Shown in pieces: positions 16,011-26,550 of a DNA stretch of 64,000 nucleotides (the first letter of the stretch is position 1; every line of letters starts with the position of its first letter). The notes under the pieces were generated by a model. That model was not told the DNA's origin. It did not search any database and worked only from the letters and a program-made list of their open reading frames with translations. The position numbers and the translations under genes were made by a program. Origin of the DNA: Leptospira selangorensis (lineage in GTDB: Bacteria; Spirochaetota; Leptospiria; Leptospirales; Leptospiraceae); NCBI RefSeq assembly GCF_004769405.1, contig NZ_RQES01000016.1, forward strand, positions 186,001 through 250,000, read 5' to 3'.

Positions 16011-18002
16011 TTAAAGTTTGAATTTTTCGGAGATATTTTTGAGTATCTCCGCTGTATTCGACAAGTTCCTGGAAGAAGAGGACATTTGTTCCGCTCCGGA
16101 TGCAGTATTGATCGTATGCTCGTTGATCTGCATGATCACTTGAGAAATTTCAGAAACCGCTTTTTTCTGTTCGTCCGCAGCTAATTTTACCGCTTCTGAT
16201 TCGATCCTTACTTTTCCTGCGTTATCCGTTACGGCCTGGTTTATATCCGTTTGGGAACCGGTGATGGAATACAATCTATCCATCGCATCGGAAACTTGGT
16301 CCACATTCCGGATAATCGCATGAATGATCTCCGTAGATGCTTGTATCCCTTTGGCTCCGCTATCCAATTCTCCTGTGTTCTTATTGATCATAGCAGAGAT
16401 AGATTTGATAGAAGAAGCCGTCTTTTCTGAAAGTTTGGAGATCTCTTCTGCGACGACCGCAAATCCTTTTCCTGCTTCTCCGGCTCTTGCTGCTTCTATC
16501 GCTGCGTTCAATGCAAGAAGTTGAGTTTGTTCAGAGATATCATTGATGATCCCTATGATTGCGGTCATTTCCCCGGATGATTTCAGGATATTCGAGATCA
16601 TCGCATTCATTCCGGAAAGAGATTCTTCTCCCTTTTTAGCTTGGAGAGAAATGGACTTTGCCATATTCAGGGTTGCCTGGACTTCGTTTCCGATCTGGTT
16701 CACACTTTGAGAAAGTTCGGTGATCTTGATCTGGAATTGTGAAATATTAGAATACTGGTTATAGATGGAACCTGAAATATTGTCCATCCCTGCGGACATC
16801 TCTTCTACCGTAGCGGACATTTCTTCCGTAGAGGCTGCCGTGGACTGAGCTCCATTGGAGAAGTTTTCAGAACTCGCAGATAGTTCTTCTGCGGAAGCCG
16901 CAAGTTCTTGGGAAACTTTTTGGATATCCCTTACTGAAGTTCTCAAACTTTCTAAGAATGAGTTGGTATCCTTGCTTAGATCTCCTATCTCATCTTCATG
17001 GTAAATTTTGAGACTTGCCGTAAGATCTCCAGTAGACATGGAGCGGAATAATTCCCTTGCTTCCTGTAAAGGATGAAGGCGAACATTTACTATTTTATAA
17101 ATAATGAATATTGAAACGATTAGGAAAACGAGCGCGAATGCTATGATCCTGAATAACATTTGGTGAACCACTTCCGCAAGTTCGTCCTTGGATACCACTG
17201 CGGAAACTCTTAGGCCGTATTCCGGAACATCATAAACTGTGGCTATTTTATCTTTTTTGAAAAAATACTCCATATGTTCTTCTGAAGGAAGGGTCATTAG
17301 TTTTTTGCCCCAATCCGTTTTGCTCAGATCCAATTTTAGGATGAGCGATTTGTCCGGATGTCCTACAACTACTCCATTCATGTCGGTGATTGCAATATAT
17401 CCGTCCGATCCGATGGTGATCCCACTGACTACTGCTTCCGTCATTTTGCTGAGTGAGATCGCAAAACCTAAAATACCTACTACTTGGTTTCCGTCCTTGG
17501 TGGGAACAGTGAGAACAGCGACTGCTTCGCCTGTAACAGGAGAAGGATTTACCTTGCTTAAAAGATTTTTTCCTTCCAATGCAGCTTTGATATTTGCGTC
17601 AAAACCTGTTCCACCCCAACGAAAATTATTCGCCTTACCTGTGGCATCCGCGAAAACCATCGGGTTTTCTTCGGGAGTGGATAAGAATACGTTCTCATAC
17701 GTATCATATTTTTTGAATACGTTTATTAGAGTTGGATTTAGGCTTCCCCTATCTCTTGCAATCGTTGCTTTGATAAATGGGGTGTTGGAATTTACGAATT
17801 CCGCCAAAGTTGCTTGCTGGTCGAAGAAGAACTTGATATGTTTTCCCGCGAGTTTCGAGATCTTTTTCATCTCGTCTATATAAGCTTCTTCCACATATTT
17901 TTTTGCGGTAAAGTATGCGAATGAGGAGATGCCGACCGTAAGTAGAACTATAGTAATTGTACTTACTGCTAGGATGATGATCTTTAAACTGTTTCTTTGC
18001 AT
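16011..18002 (-). CDS. Methyl-accepting chemotaxis protein (first of a tandem pair)
   Basis: 663 residues. Membrane helix 1 (about 8-30), a periplasmic double-Cache sensor (about 40-275), helix 2 (about 285-305), a HAMP domain and a long coiled-coil signalling domain. The kinase-contact hairpin reads [26 protein letters not shown] (shown across about 505-530). The sensor differs strongly from that of the neighbouring receptor, while the signalling half is nearly identical, so the pair arose by duplication with sensor divergence. It follows the other receptor by 25 bases on the same strand, suggesting co-transcription. No C-terminal CheR-docking pentapeptide is seen; both receptors end in SEKFKL/TEKFKI. 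Confidence 0.93.
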   Translation of the reverse strand: MQRNSLKIIILAVSTITIVLLTVGISSFAYFTAKKYVEEAYIDEMKKISKLAGKHIKFFFDQQATLAEFVNSNTPFIKATIARDRGSLNPTLINVFKKYDTYENVFLSTPEENPMVFADATGKANNFRWGGTGFDANIKAALEGKNLLSKVNPSPVTGEAVAVLTVPTKDGNQVVGILGFAISLSKMTEAVVSGITIGSDGYIAITDMNGVVVGHPDKSLILKLDLSKTDWGKKLMTLPSEEHMEYFFKKDKIATVYDVPEYGLRVSAVVSKDELAEVVHQMLFRIIAFALVFLIVSIFIIYKIVNVRLHPLQEARELFRSMSTGDLTASLKIYHEDEIGDLSKDTNSFLESLRTSVRDIQKVSQELAASAEELSASSENFSNGAQSTAASTEEMSATVEEMSAGMDNISGSIYNQYSNISQFQIKITELSQSVNQIGNEVQATLNMAKSISLQAKKGEESLSGMNAMISNILKSSGEMTAIIGIINDISEQTQLLALNAAIEAARAGEAGKGFAVVAEEISKLSEKTASSIKSISAMINKNTGELDSGAKGIQASTEIIHAIIRNVDQVSDAMDRLYSITGSQTDINQAVTDNAGKVRIESEAVKLAADEQKKAVSEISQVIMQINEHTINTASGAEQMSSSSRNLSNTAEILKNISEKFKL

Positions 18003-18027
18003 TTTGTTGAGTCGAATCTGGATCGGA

Positions 18028-20022
18028 TTATATTTTAAATTTTTCGGTTATGTTTTTCAGCACTTCCGCGGTGGTGGCAAGGTTCTGAGCGGATGAGGAC
18101 ATTTGTTCGGAACCGGATGCAGTATTTAAAGTATGCTCGTTTATTTGAGTGATTACCTGAGCGATCTCTCTTACTGCTCTTTTTTGTTCGTCAGTTGCGA
18201 GTTTTACTCCTTCTGCTTCCGTTCCAACACGATCAGATTGTTCATCTACGGACCTGTTCACAGATTCTTGGGCAGAAGTAATCTCGAATAGATGATTCAT
18301 CGCCTCACCGACCGAGTCCACGTTTTTAATAATGCTATGTAGTATCTCCACGGAAGAACGAATTCCCTTAGCACCCTCATCCAATTCTGAATTGTTCTTA
18401 TTGATCATCTCGCCGATGGATTTGATAGAAGAAGCCGTTTTGACTGAAAGTTTGGAGATCTCTTCCGCGACGACTGCAAATCCTTTTCCTGCTTCTCCGG
18501 CTCTTGCAGCTTCTATTGCCGCATTCAATGCGAGAAGTTGTGTTTGGTCGGAAATATCATTAATAATACCGATGATAGATTTCATTTCTCCGGATGACTT
18601 TAGGATATTTTCTATCATGTTGCTCATTCCGGTGAGTGAACTTTCTCCTCTTTTTGCTTCTTGGGAGATGGACTCGGCTATTTGTAGAGTATTTTTTATC
18701 TCAGAGCCTATCTTTCTGACTCCAGAAGATAGTTCCTTTATTTTAGTATGAAATTCTAAAATATTCGAATATTGACTGTCGGTGACAGAGGCGATATTTT
18801 CCATACCAGCGGACATCTCTTCTACTGTGGCAGACATTTGTTCGGAAGAAGCAGCGGTAGATTGAGCTCCTGTCGCAAAACTTTGGGAAGAAACCGTTAA
18901 TTCTTCCGCGGAAGATGCAAGTTCCATCGCAATTCTTTGAATATCTTTCAAAGAAACTCTGAGGCTTGAGATAAAAGAATTCAGATCCGCACTCATAGCG
19001 CCAATCTCGTCGCTATATACAACTTCAATGTCAGAAGTCAGGTCACCTTGGGACATGATCTGGAAAAGTTTGCTGGCATTTACTAATGGGTCTAATCTTT
19101 TCTTTAAAAGAACATAAAGTAGGAAAATAGAAAGTCCCACTGTGACTAAGCTAATAAGTCCGATGGAGAGTAATAGTTCTCCTAATGCTTCTCTGATCTC
19201 AGTTTTAGGTTGGATTGCGATTACAGACATTCTCCATTGGTCCAATCTGAAAATCGTGGAATAACGATCCGCTCCTTTGAAAGTGAATTCGAAAATTTCT
19301 CCACTTTTCAATTCTAACATTTTTTTTCCGTAATCTTCTTTGGCCACGTTCAAGTTCATGATCATTTCTTTTTTAGGGTGAGCGATCACTAAACCGGCTT
19401 GGCTCATTACGGAAACATAACCTTGTTCACCGATACGGATCTTGTTGATTACTTTTTCGGAAACATCTTCGAAGGAGAGAGCTATGTTTAATACGCCTAC
19501 AATATTTGCTCCGTTACGGATCGGAACAGAGATCACTGCAACAGGAAGTCCAGTGATCGGAGATTTTTGTGGTGATCCTAAATAATGTTTTCCTTCTTGT
19601 ACTGCGATTATATTTTCTTTTAGCTCGTCTCCTTGTGCTCTATAACCCAGGGACTTTCCACCTAAACTATCTGCTAAAATTCTTTTTTGCCCATCCAAGC
19701 TCATTACAAAAATGTTTTCGTAAATTCCATACCTTTGGTGCACTTCTTTGAAGAAGTCACCGGCAATCGGCTTACCTGTGAGTGCTGTTTGTATTGCCCT
19801 TGGATCTGCAGCTAATGTTTTAGCCACATTGGTATGAGAGAGTAAGAATGCATCGAACTCTTGAGCAACCACAGCCACCACGTTCTGCATTTGGTTTAGA
19901 TGATTTTCCGTGATCTTTTTCTGGCCGAAATAGTAGGCATTACCTGAGATCAATAACGTTAATACTGTAAGAATAACGATGCCTGCGCCGAGAAGAATGA
20001 ACTTTAAACTGGTTTTTTGCAT
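18028..20022 (-). CDS. Methyl-accepting chemotaxis protein (second of a tandem pair)
   Basis: 664 residues with the same layout as its neighbour: helix, double-Cache periplasmic sensor, helix, HAMP, signalling domain with [18 protein letters not shown]. Sensor motifs such as [15 protein letters not shown] and [20 protein letters not shown] are typical of Cache_1. The ligand is unknown. It is promoter-proximal in the two-gene unit. A candidate flagellar-type sigma-28 element lies about 50 bases upstream. Confidence 0.93.
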   Translation of the reverse strand: MQKTSLKFILLGAGIVILTVLTLLISGNAYYFGQKKITENHLNQMQNVVAVVAQEFDAFLLSHTNVAKTLAADPRAIQTALTGKPIAGDFFKEVHQRYGIYENIFVMSLDGQKRILADSLGGKSLGYRAQGDELKENIIAVQEGKHYLGSPQKSPITGLPVAVISVPIRNGANIVGVLNIALSFEDVSEKVINKIRIGEQGYVSVMSQAGLVIAHPKKEMIMNLNVAKEDYGKKMLELKSGEIFEFTFKGADRYSTIFRLDQWRMSVIAIQPKTEIREALGELLLSIGLISLVTVGLSIFLLYVLLKKRLDPLVNASKLFQIMSQGDLTSDIEVVYSDEIGAMSADLNSFISSLRVSLKDIQRIAMELASSAEELTVSSQSFATGAQSTAASSEQMSATVEEMSAGMENIASVTDSQYSNILEFHTKIKELSSGVRKIGSEIKNTLQIAESISQEAKRGESSLTGMSNMIENILKSSGEMKSIIGIINDISDQTQLLALNAAIEAARAGEAGKGFAVVAEEISKLSVKTASSIKSIGEMINKNNSELDEGAKGIRSSVEILHSIIKNVDSVGEAMNHLFEITSAQESVNRSVDEQSDRVGTEAEGVKLATDEQKRAVREIAQVITQINEHTLNTASGSEQMSSSAQNLATTAEVLKNITEKFKI

Positions 20023-20066
20023 ACCTATAATAAGGCCTTCCTGAAGAGGCTAAGAGTTATAATAAT

Positions 20067-20094
20067 TCGTCGGCCTAATCGGACAATTCCTTTC
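20067..20094 (-). promoter_or_regulatory. Possible sigma-28 (FliA) promoter for the receptor pair
   Basis: On the minus strand GAAAGGAA, a 12-base spacer and GCCGACGA resemble TAAAGTTT-N11-GCCGATAA. The spacer is one base long and the -35 is partial. It is supported mainly by position and by the usual sigma-28 control of chemoreceptors. Confidence 0.3.
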
Positions 20095-20203
20095 AGACCT
20101 TTGTCACCAGAGCGGATTTTTCTTTATGGAGAAGTTGGAACGCTGGCATTGTATCTAGGAAACTAGGACAGTCAAGACTTTAGTGCTTTCACGTTAGTGA
20201 GTT

Positions 20204-20209
20204 TATAAT
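20204..20209 (+). promoter_or_regulatory. Possible -10 element ahead of rsmH
   Basis: A perfect TATAAT about 70 bases before rsmH. No good -35 hexamer is seen at 16-18 bases upstream, so this is tentative. Confidence 0.3.
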
Positions 20210-20277
20210 CATACTTATTTCGGATTATGTAAGTTTCGGCAAGGTTCTTGGTTGCCTTTTGGGTAAGCGGGTAGAAC

Positions 20278-21237
20278 TTGGAAAACGAATTGGAACCTGT
20301 CCATTATTCGGTGCTCTATCGGGAGATACTTTCCTTCTTCCTCTCCGTATTCGATAAGGACCGAGAACTCCTTTTTTTGGATGGAACTGCGGGAGAAGGA
20401 GGACATAGTCTTCTACTCTTAGAACAATTCCCCAATTCTAAACTGGTTTTGGTAGATCGAGACTCGGTCATGTTGTCCAGGGCCCAAACAAGACTTTCCG
20501 CGTATTCTTCCAGAGTTATTCCTATCGAAGCCAATTTTTCGGATCTTGACTCGGAGTTCTTGAACAGCTTCGGTGTTTCCAATCCTCCCGACGGTATCCT
20601 TTTGGATTTGGGAATTTCTACATTTCATCTATTACATGCAGGAAGAGGTTTTAGTTTTAGAGAAAACGAACCTTTAGATATGAGACTTTCTTCTTCCGGA
20701 GGTATCTCTGCGGAAGATGTGATCAATACTTATCCAGAAAAAGCTTTGAGTAAAATTTTTTACGAATATGGGGAAGAGCGTTGGACCAAAAAAATCGTAG
20801 AAGCGATTTTAGAAAGAAGAAGACATTCTAGGATCGGTTACTCGGGAGATCTTGCACAATTGGTTTCCAGAGTAATTCCAAGAAAATTTTGGCCTCCCGG
20901 AAGACATCCTGCTACAAGAGTTTTCCAAGCTTTAAGAATAGAAGTGAATCAGGAACTTCTCCATATAGAGATCGGGGTCAAAAAACTTTTGGATCTGGTC
21001 GCAAAAGGTGGAGTATTACAAGTGATCTCTTTCCATTCTTTGGAAGACAGGATCATTAAAAATTTATTCAGAGATTATGCAAGAGGCGGAGAAGCTAAAC
21101 TTCTTACCAAAAAGCCTGTACTTCCGTCGGATATTGAGACAAAAGAAAATCCGGCGTCACGTTCCGCAAAATTACGTGTCATACATAAATCACTTCCTAC
21201 CGATACTGAAGAAGAAGAGGAGGACGAAGAAGAATGA
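20278..21237 (+). CDS. rsmH: 16S rRNA (cytosine(1402)-N4)-methyltransferase
   Basis: 319 residues (formerly MraW). It methylates N4 of C1402 in the ribosomal P site. The start is TTG, chosen because [13 protein letters not shown] aligns with the family start (HxPVLLxEVL) shortly after and no ATG is near. SAM-binding [49 protein letters not shown] and [13 protein letters not shown] are visible. The C-terminus is an unusual acidic tail ([12 protein letters not shown]). It heads the division cluster and overlaps ftsL by four bases (ATGA). No mraZ precedes it. Confidence 0.93.
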   Translation: MENELEPVHYSVLYREILSFFLSVFDKDRELLFLDGTAGEGGHSLLLLEQFPNSKLVLVDRDSVMLSRAQTRLSAYSSRVIPIEANFSDLDSEFLNSFGVSNPPDGILLDLGISTFHLLHAGRGFSFRENEPLDMRLSSSGGISAEDVINTYPEKALSKIFYEYGEERWTKKIVEAILERRRHSRIGYSGDLAQLVSRVIPRKFWPPGRHPATRVFQALRIEVNQELLHIEIGVKKLLDLVAKGGVLQVISFHSLEDRIIKNLFRDYARGGEAKLLTKKPVLPSDIETKENPASRSAKLRVIHKSLPTDTEEEEEDEEE

Positions 21238-21593
21238 GCAGAGTTTCGGAATTTTTATCCATTCGTCTTTGGCCCGATCTTGGTTTTTTGTTTAGAATAT
21301 TCGGTTGGGTCCTGGCTCCCTTTAGTATCGCACTTTTATTCGTATGGCAGAATGTTCAGGTCTCAAGATTAAACCGGGAACTTGCTATCGCTTCCCAAGA
21401 AAAAGAAAAACTTTTAAAGAAGAATGATGATTTAAAAATCGGAATGGCGACTTATACTTCTGCTCGTAGGATAGAAGCGTTATATCGTAAAACATATCAT
21501 TATTTACCGATCACAGTAGGAGATCGGATCATTACAGTGACTCTTCCTCCAGAAAGAAATGAGGCGGAACTTGAAACTTTCAGAGCTCCTTAA
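21234..21593 (+). CDS. ftsL: FtsL-like cell-division protein
   Basis: 119 residues. A short cytoplasmic start, one membrane helix (about 20-40), then a periplasmic coiled coil (about 43-75, [20 protein letters not shown]) give the FtsL/DivIC layout. Sequence similarity within FtsL is low, so the assignment rests on topology, length and position between rsmH and murE. It would act with FtsB/FtsQ in the divisome. It overlaps both neighbours. Confidence 0.75.
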   Translation: MSRVSEFLSIRLWPDLGFLFRIFGWVLAPFSIALLFVWQNVQVSRLNRELAIASQEKEKLLKKNDDLKIGMATYTSARRIEALYRKTYHYLPITVGDRIITVTLPPERNEAELETFRAP

Positions 21594-23061
21594 TCTTTTT
21601 CCAGATATTAAAATAATATCAGGGTCTTATAATCCGGACGAAAACTTCGAATTTGTTCGCACAGATTCCAGAAAATTAGAATCGAATGATCTATTCTGTC
21701 TTCCTGATTCTTCAGGTGATAAAGGGGCGGAATACGCAAAGGTTTCTTCGTCTAGATATATATTAATAGGATCTAAATTAAAAATTCCGAAATTAGAAAA
21801 TAAGGTCGTTCTTAAGACCGATCTAGATCCGGAAAGTTTAGCTGGACCGATTGCTTCTATAATTTTAGGGGATCCTTCTTCCAAGTTGAAGGTGGTCGGA
21901 GTCACCGGGACAAACGGCAAAACTTCTTTAACTCATATCTTAGCTTATCTTGGGGAATCTCAGGGGAAGTCTTGCGGTATCATTGGGACTACCGGAGTAA
22001 AATTTAAAGGTATCTTATCCGACACAGGATACACCACCCCTGATCCAAGTAGTCTTCAATCCATTCTAAAAGAAATGTATGATTCAGGAGTGGAATATGT
22101 TTTTATGGAAGCAAGTTCTCACGGATTAAAACTGGGAAGAACGAACGGAGTCCATTTTAAAGTGGGAGTATTCTCCAATCTCACTCAGGATCATTTGGAT
22201 TTTCATCCAAATATGGAAGATTATCTAAATAGTAAGGCACTTCTATTTTCTTCCGTAGCCTTAAATCCGGAAACTTTCGGTGTTATAGATTCGGATGCTC
22301 CAGGCGGAAAAGATTTTAAATCTGCCGTGGAAACTTCTTCTCCTAATCTAAAAATTTTCTCTCTCGGAAGAAGTTCAGGAGAATTCGAGATCCATTCCGA
22401 GGCATTCTCCTTGGAAAAAACTTCTTACCAAATTAGACTTTCGGATGATTGGGGTGGGGATACGGATATCAACACCAATCTTCTGGGCGGGTTTAATGTT
22501 AGGAACACTGCACTTTCATTTGTGACTGCGCTTGGTTTAGGCTGGGAGAAAAAATCACTCTTAGAGGCTTTAGAAAGTATTCCTCAGATCCCGGGAAGAT
22601 TTCAGATCTATTATAGTAAAGATAAGTCTCGTATGGCTGTTGTGGATTACGCCCATACTCCGGATGCTTTGGAGAATATTTTGAGAAGTATCCGAGAATC
22701 CAAACCGAAAGAGCTCATCGCACTTTTCGGATGTGGAGGAGACAGGGATAAAACCAAACGCCCTAAGATGGCGAAGATCGCCGAAGAACTTGCGGATAAG
22801 GTGATACTCACTTCCGATAACCCAAGGACGGAAAACCCGGAAAGTATCTTGGATGATATACAAGCAGGTTTTACCGACGGATATTCTCCTATGTTTAGAG
22901 AAGCGGATAGAGCCAAGGCCATTCTTTATGGGATCTCTCATTTAAAAGAGGGGGGCTGCCTTCTCGTAGCCGGAAAGGGGCATGAGGACTACCAGATCAT
23001 AGGTAGAGATAAAAGGCATTTTGATGACGGAGAAGAGATCCGAAAGGTATTCGGTCTCTAA
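21559..23061 (+). CDS. murE: UDP-MurNAc-L-Ala-D-Glu:meso-diaminopimelate ligase
   Basis: About 500 residues. It adds the third stem-peptide residue during peptidoglycan synthesis. The ATP loop is GVTGTNGKTSLTHIL; FSNLTQDHLDFH and MAVVDYAHTPDALE are family motifs; LTSDNPR carries the DNPR motif that selects meso-diaminopimelate rather than lysine, consistent with Leptospira and unlike ornithine-using spirochaetes. The ATG at 21559 is used here, but a TTG at 21571 would give MKLSELL and has GAGG six bases upstream, so it may be the true start. The gene overlaps ftsL by about 20-35 bases; ftsI, normally between them, is missing. Confidence 0.93.
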   Translation: MRRNLKLSELLNLFPDIKIISGSYNPDENFEFVRTDSRKLESNDLFCLPDSSGDKGAEYAKVSSSRYILIGSKLKIPKLENKVVLKTDLDPESLAGPIASIILGDPSSKLKVVGVTGTNGKTSLTHILAYLGESQGKSCGIIGTTGVKFKGILSDTGYTTPDPSSLQSILKEMYDSGVEYVFMEASSHGLKLGRTNGVHFKVGVFSNLTQDHLDFHPNMEDYLNSKALLFSSVALNPETFGVIDSDAPGGKDFKSAVETSSPNLKIFSLGRSSGEFEIHSEAFSLEKTSYQIRLSDDWGGDTDINTNLLGGFNVRNTALSFVTALGLGWEKKSLLEALESIPQIPGRFQIYYSKDKSRMAVVDYAHTPDALENILRSIRESKPKELIALFGCGGDRDKTKRPKMAKIAEELADKVILTSDNPRTENPESILDDIQAGFTDGYSPMFREADRAKAILYGISHLKEGGCLLVAGKGHEDYQIIGRDKRHFDDGEEIRKVFGL

Positions 23062-23216
23062 TCGTAAGCCTCCTTAAGCCGGCCTTGTGCCGGATCTAAA
23101 TCCAAAAAAAATGTCTCAGATCCTGACTTACGTCGATAATTAAGTCAGAGAAGAAGATTTTCTTTTTTACGTTTACTCGTACTTAGCGCAGGCGAATCTG
23201 TCTTCATAGAAACGAT
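23062..23216 (+). promoter_or_regulatory. Structured leader between murE and mraY
   Basis: The only sizeable gap in the cell-wall cluster. It holds CCGGC-CTTGT-GCCGG at about 23077-23091 and CTGACTTA/TAAGTCAG (8 bp, 10-base loop) at 23123-23148, followed by an A/T-rich tract with TTTTCTTTTTT. It may hold a terminator for murE, an attenuator, or an internal promoter for mraY. Confidence 0.4.
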
Positions 23217-24329
23217 ATGTTTTATTTTTTATACGAAAGATTTTTCCAAGACCTAGATTCCTTAAGACTTTTTAGCTATGTAACTGTTCGAGCTTTGATG
23301 GCAGGATTAACTTCTATGTTCCTGACTTTTTGGTTTGGGGGAAGGGTAATCGATTTTTTACACGGATTAAAATTCAGAGAAAGTGTAAGGGACGACGGAC
23401 CAAAATCTCATAGCGCCAAGTCGGGAACTCCAACCATGGGCGGTCTGATGATCGTATCCGCCTTGGTTGTATCCGTTCTTCTTTGGGGAAATTTAAGAAA
23501 TTATAATATTCTTCTATTGCTCGTTTGTTCTATTTCTTTTGCTACTTTGGGATTCATAGATGATTATATGAAATCCGTAAAAAAGATCAAAGGTGGAATG
23601 AGGGCTCGTACTAAGTTTGCAGTTTCCGTAGTTTTAGCCGCGATCTTTTGCGTAGTATTCTTGTATTCTAGCGGAGAAGCACCAAAAGGTACTACCGGCA
23701 AGATCCTATTTCATTTGACCGATCTATTCCTACCTTTCGTGAAAGGGCCGATCCTGTCCTGGGGTTATTTTGCGATCCCGTTTTCAATTTTAGTAATATT
23801 AGGATCTTCTCATGGAGTAAACCTGACTGACGGCTTGGACGGTCTTGCCGGTGGGACCGCGGGAATTGTAGTTGGGACTCTTGGATTGATTGCATACGTT
23901 TCCGGAACACCTGTGGCCGCAAACTATCTGAATATTCCTTATCTTCCTCATGCTCACGAATATAGTGTGTTCCTTGCCGCTTTAACCGGAGCTTTGATCG
24001 GATTTCTTTGGTTTAATAGCCATCCTGCACAAGTTTTTATGGGAGATACCGGGTCATTATTCTTGGGAGCGACTATCGGGCTTACTTGTGTGATGTTGAA
24101 AAAGGAGATCCTACTCATCATTCTAGGCGGGATCTTTGTTGCAGAATCTTTGTCAGTAATCTTGCAAGTGGGTTCCTTTAAACTAACCCAAAAAAGAATT
24201 TTTAGAATGGCACCTTTACATCATCATTTTGAGTTGGGGGGAGTTCCTGAAACAAAGGTGGTCATCCGATTCTGGATTGCGGCAATTATCTTAGCGATCA
24301 TCTCCTTATCTAGTTTGAAAATACAATGA
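23217..24329 (+). CDS. mraY: Phospho-N-acetylmuramoyl-pentapeptide-transferase
   Basis: 370 residues, about ten membrane helices. It moves phospho-MurNAc-pentapeptide onto undecaprenyl phosphate to make lipid I. Family motifs are intact: [23 protein letters not shown] with the catalytic aspartate pair, [25 protein letters not shown] and the histidine loop [10 protein letters not shown]. The start has no strong ribosome site. The stop overlaps ftsW by four bases (ATGA). In most bacteria murF precedes and murD follows; here neither is present. Confidence 0.96.
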   Translation: MFYFLYERFFQDLDSLRLFSYVTVRALMAGLTSMFLTFWFGGRVIDFLHGLKFRESVRDDGPKSHSAKSGTPTMGGLMIVSALVVSVLLWGNLRNYNILLLLVCSISFATLGFIDDYMKSVKKIKGGMRARTKFAVSVVLAAIFCVVFLYSSGEAPKGTTGKILFHLTDLFLPFVKGPILSWGYFAIPFSILVILGSSHGVNLTDGLDGLAGGTAGIVVGTLGLIAYVSGTPVAANYLNIPYLPHAHEYSVFLAALTGALIGFLWFNSHPAQVFMGDTGSLFLGATIGLTCVMLKKEILLIILGGIFVAESLSVILQVGSFKLTQKRIFRMAPLHHHFELGGVPETKVVIRFWIAAIILAIISLSSLKIQ

Positions 24330-25477
24330 ATGCTTTCGGGAGAAAGTTCAAAAATTTTTGGGAATCTCCCGGTTCCCCCTTCGATCTGGTCCTAGTCGGA
24401 TCCGTATTCTTTCTTTTACTTTTTGGAATATGTGTAATGTATTCCAGTTCCTCCGTTACCGCATGGAGAGAATTCCAGGACTCTGAATATTTCCTAAAAA
24501 AACAACTAGCTTGGGCGATCATCGGCCTTATAGTATTTTTTTTCTTTGCGAATTTTCCTTATAAACGTTTGGAAAGATTCGCGTTAGGCGGAATTATAAT
24601 CAGCGTTCTACTTTTGATCCTAGTGTTTATTCCGGGAGTCGGAAAATCCGTAGGAACTTATTATGGAAGAAATTTCCATAGATGGATCGGGATAGGGCCG
24701 TATCAATTACAACCTTCTGAAATTGCAAAGTTGGCTGTAGTCGTTTATCTATCTTCTCTAATCGTAAAACTGAAATTAAAAGAGAGTCGAGATCCAAAGA
24801 AGTTCATTCTTCCTGCGGTTTTGTTGCTCGCAGTTTTGATACTAATCTTGGCAGAACCTGCGTTCGGGACCACGATGGAAATTTTATTCGTGGTGATTGC
24901 GTTCGTCTTCTTGTTTGGATTTCCGGTTAGGAACCTTCTTCTTGTAGGACTAGTATCTCTTCCTTTAGCTTATCTTCTAATCAGCCAAGTAGGTTATAGA
25001 AGAAAAAGAATGGAAGTCTGGCTGGATCCATATCGCTTTCGTTACGACGAAGGCCATCAATTAGTGACCTCTTTCAGGGCATTTTTGGATGGAGGCTGGT
25101 TTGGAAATAAATTAGCCAGCGGATATGCTCATAGATATCTAACGTATAGTCATACTGACTTTGTTCTTGCTACCTATGTGGAGGACTTTGGATTTATCGG
25201 TTTCTTATTTTTCTTTGCTTTAGTGATGATACTTCTTTCCAGAGTATATGTTTTGCTAAAAAGAGTAGAGGACCCTTTCGGTTTTTATTTGGGAGCGGGT
25301 TTACTTTTTATTTTAGGGACCCAGTTCGTTATCAATAGTTATGTGGTAACCGGGTTATTCCCGATTACCGGGATCAGCTTACCGTTTATGAGCTACGGAG
25401 GCTCTTCACTTCTTGTGGTTTTGGCGGCCTTCGGAATTCTTGTCAATATAACCAGAAAAGAAAACATAGGCGTATGA
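24326..25477 (+). CDS. ftsW: Lipid II polymerase / division SEDS protein
   Basis: 383 residues with about ten membrane helices. SEDS-family glycosyltransferase acting in septal peptidoglycan synthesis. Seen are [10 protein letters not shown] at the first helix, [24 protein letters not shown] and the C-terminal [24 protein letters not shown]. Position between mraY and murG supports FtsW over RodA. It overlaps both neighbours by four bases. The partner transpeptidase FtsI is not encoded nearby. Confidence 0.93.
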   Translation: MNAFGRKFKNFWESPGSPFDLVLVGSVFFLLLFGICVMYSSSSVTAWREFQDSEYFLKKQLAWAIIGLIVFFFFANFPYKRLERFALGGIIISVLLLILVFIPGVGKSVGTYYGRNFHRWIGIGPYQLQPSEIAKLAVVVYLSSLIVKLKLKESRDPKKFILPAVLLLAVLILILAEPAFGTTMEILFVVIAFVFLFGFPVRNLLLVGLVSLPLAYLLISQVGYRRKRMEVWLDPYRFRYDEGHQLVTSFRAFLDGGWFGNKLASGYAHRYLTYSHTDFVLATYVEDFGFIGFLFFFALVMILLSRVYVLLKRVEDPFGFYLGAGLLFILGTQFVINSYVVTGLFPITGISLPFMSYGGSSLLVVLAAFGILVNITRKENIGV

Positions 25478-26550
25478 GATCGGTTTTAATCGCAGCCGGT
25501 GGGACCGGGGGCCATATTTCCCCAGGGGTCGCTCTCGCAGAAAGTCTTGTAAGTCGAAAAGATTCCTTAGGTATCTCTAGCGTTTTTCTACATTCTCTTA
25601 TCCGAAATAAGGATAATCCGGATCTAAAACAAGCTCCTTGCGAAGTTGTCTGGCATAATACTCCTTCTCTCTCCGGAAATATTCTTTTATTACCTTTTAG
25701 ATATATATTCCAACTTATCCGATCTTGGATTAAGTTTAGACAACTTGGTGTGGATGCAGTGGTCGGTATGGGTGGATATTCCAGTGTTCCAGCACTTCTA
25801 TACGCCGTGATCTTCGGCAAAAAATTGTATCTATGTGAGCAGAATTGTATTCCTGGAAAAGTAAATCGTATCTTCTTTAGATTCGCGGACAAAGTCGCAT
25901 TTAGTTTTCCCCCTAAGGATACAAAAGTTTCCTGTAGTTGGGAAATATTAGGAAATCCTTTAAGATCTAAAACTGTTCCTAAACTTGCTTTGAAGTTTAG
26001 CGAAAAATGGGATCCTAAAAAGAAAAAACAATTTAACGTTTTAGTAATGGGCGGTTCTCAGGGGGCAAGGCAGATCAATAATATGGTAGTCAACCTGATG
26101 AAACATGAAGTGATCCAGGAAAGATTCCGTTTTAGAATGCTTACCGGTACTGCATTATACGATGAAGTTTCGAAAAAAACAAAAGATGCGGATCTTATTT
26201 CTTATTCGGATAATATGGCGGAACATTATGAATGGGCTAATTTAGTTATCGCTCGTTCCGGTTCCGGAGTTCTTTCGGAATGTGCAGCTTATGCGCTTCC
26301 TATGATCCTTATCCCGTATCCGTTTGCAAAAGACGACCATCAAACTGCAAATGCAAAGTATATGGAAGCAAATGGTGCAGCGGCCTTACTCGAACAAAGA
26401 GATGAGGATGAAAGTAAATTATTCCGCATTCTGGATGAGTATGCGGAAAAACCTGAACTTTTGAACGAAATGTCTATTAGATCATTAGAATGTTCTCATG
26501 TAGATGCATCTACTGAAACTGCCAGTTTCTTTTTCGAAATTACTAAATAA
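25474..26550 (+). CDS. murG: UDP-N-acetylglucosamine--lipid I GlcNAc transferase
   Basis: 358 residues, GT28 family, peripheral on the inner membrane, making lipid II. The N-terminal loop [43 protein letters not shown] and the UDP-GlcNAc site [14 protein letters not shown] with [14 protein letters not shown] are present. It overlaps ftsW by four bases, and its TAA shares a base with the murC ATG. Confidence 0.96.
   Translation: MRSVLIAAGGTGGHISPGVALAESLVSRKDSLGISSVFLHSLIRNKDNPDLKQAPCEVVWHNTPSLSGNILLLPFRYIFQLIRSWIKFRQLGVDAVVGMGGYSSVPALLYAVIFGKKLYLCEQNCIPGKVNRIFFRFADKVAFSFPPKDTKVSCSWEILGNPLRSKTVPKLALKFSEKWDPKKKKQFNVLVMGGSQGARQINNMVVNLMKHEVIQERFRFRMLTGTALYDEVSKKTKDADLISYSDNMAEHYEWANLVIARSGSGVLSECAAYALPMILIPYPFAKDDHQTANAKYMEANGAAALLEQRDEDESKLFRILDEYAEKPELLNEMSIRSLECSHVDASTETASFFFEITK

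Noticed and set aside
17239..17883. 214-codon plus-strand open frame
   Set aside because: It lies wholly antisense to a chemoreceptor gene and has no family features.
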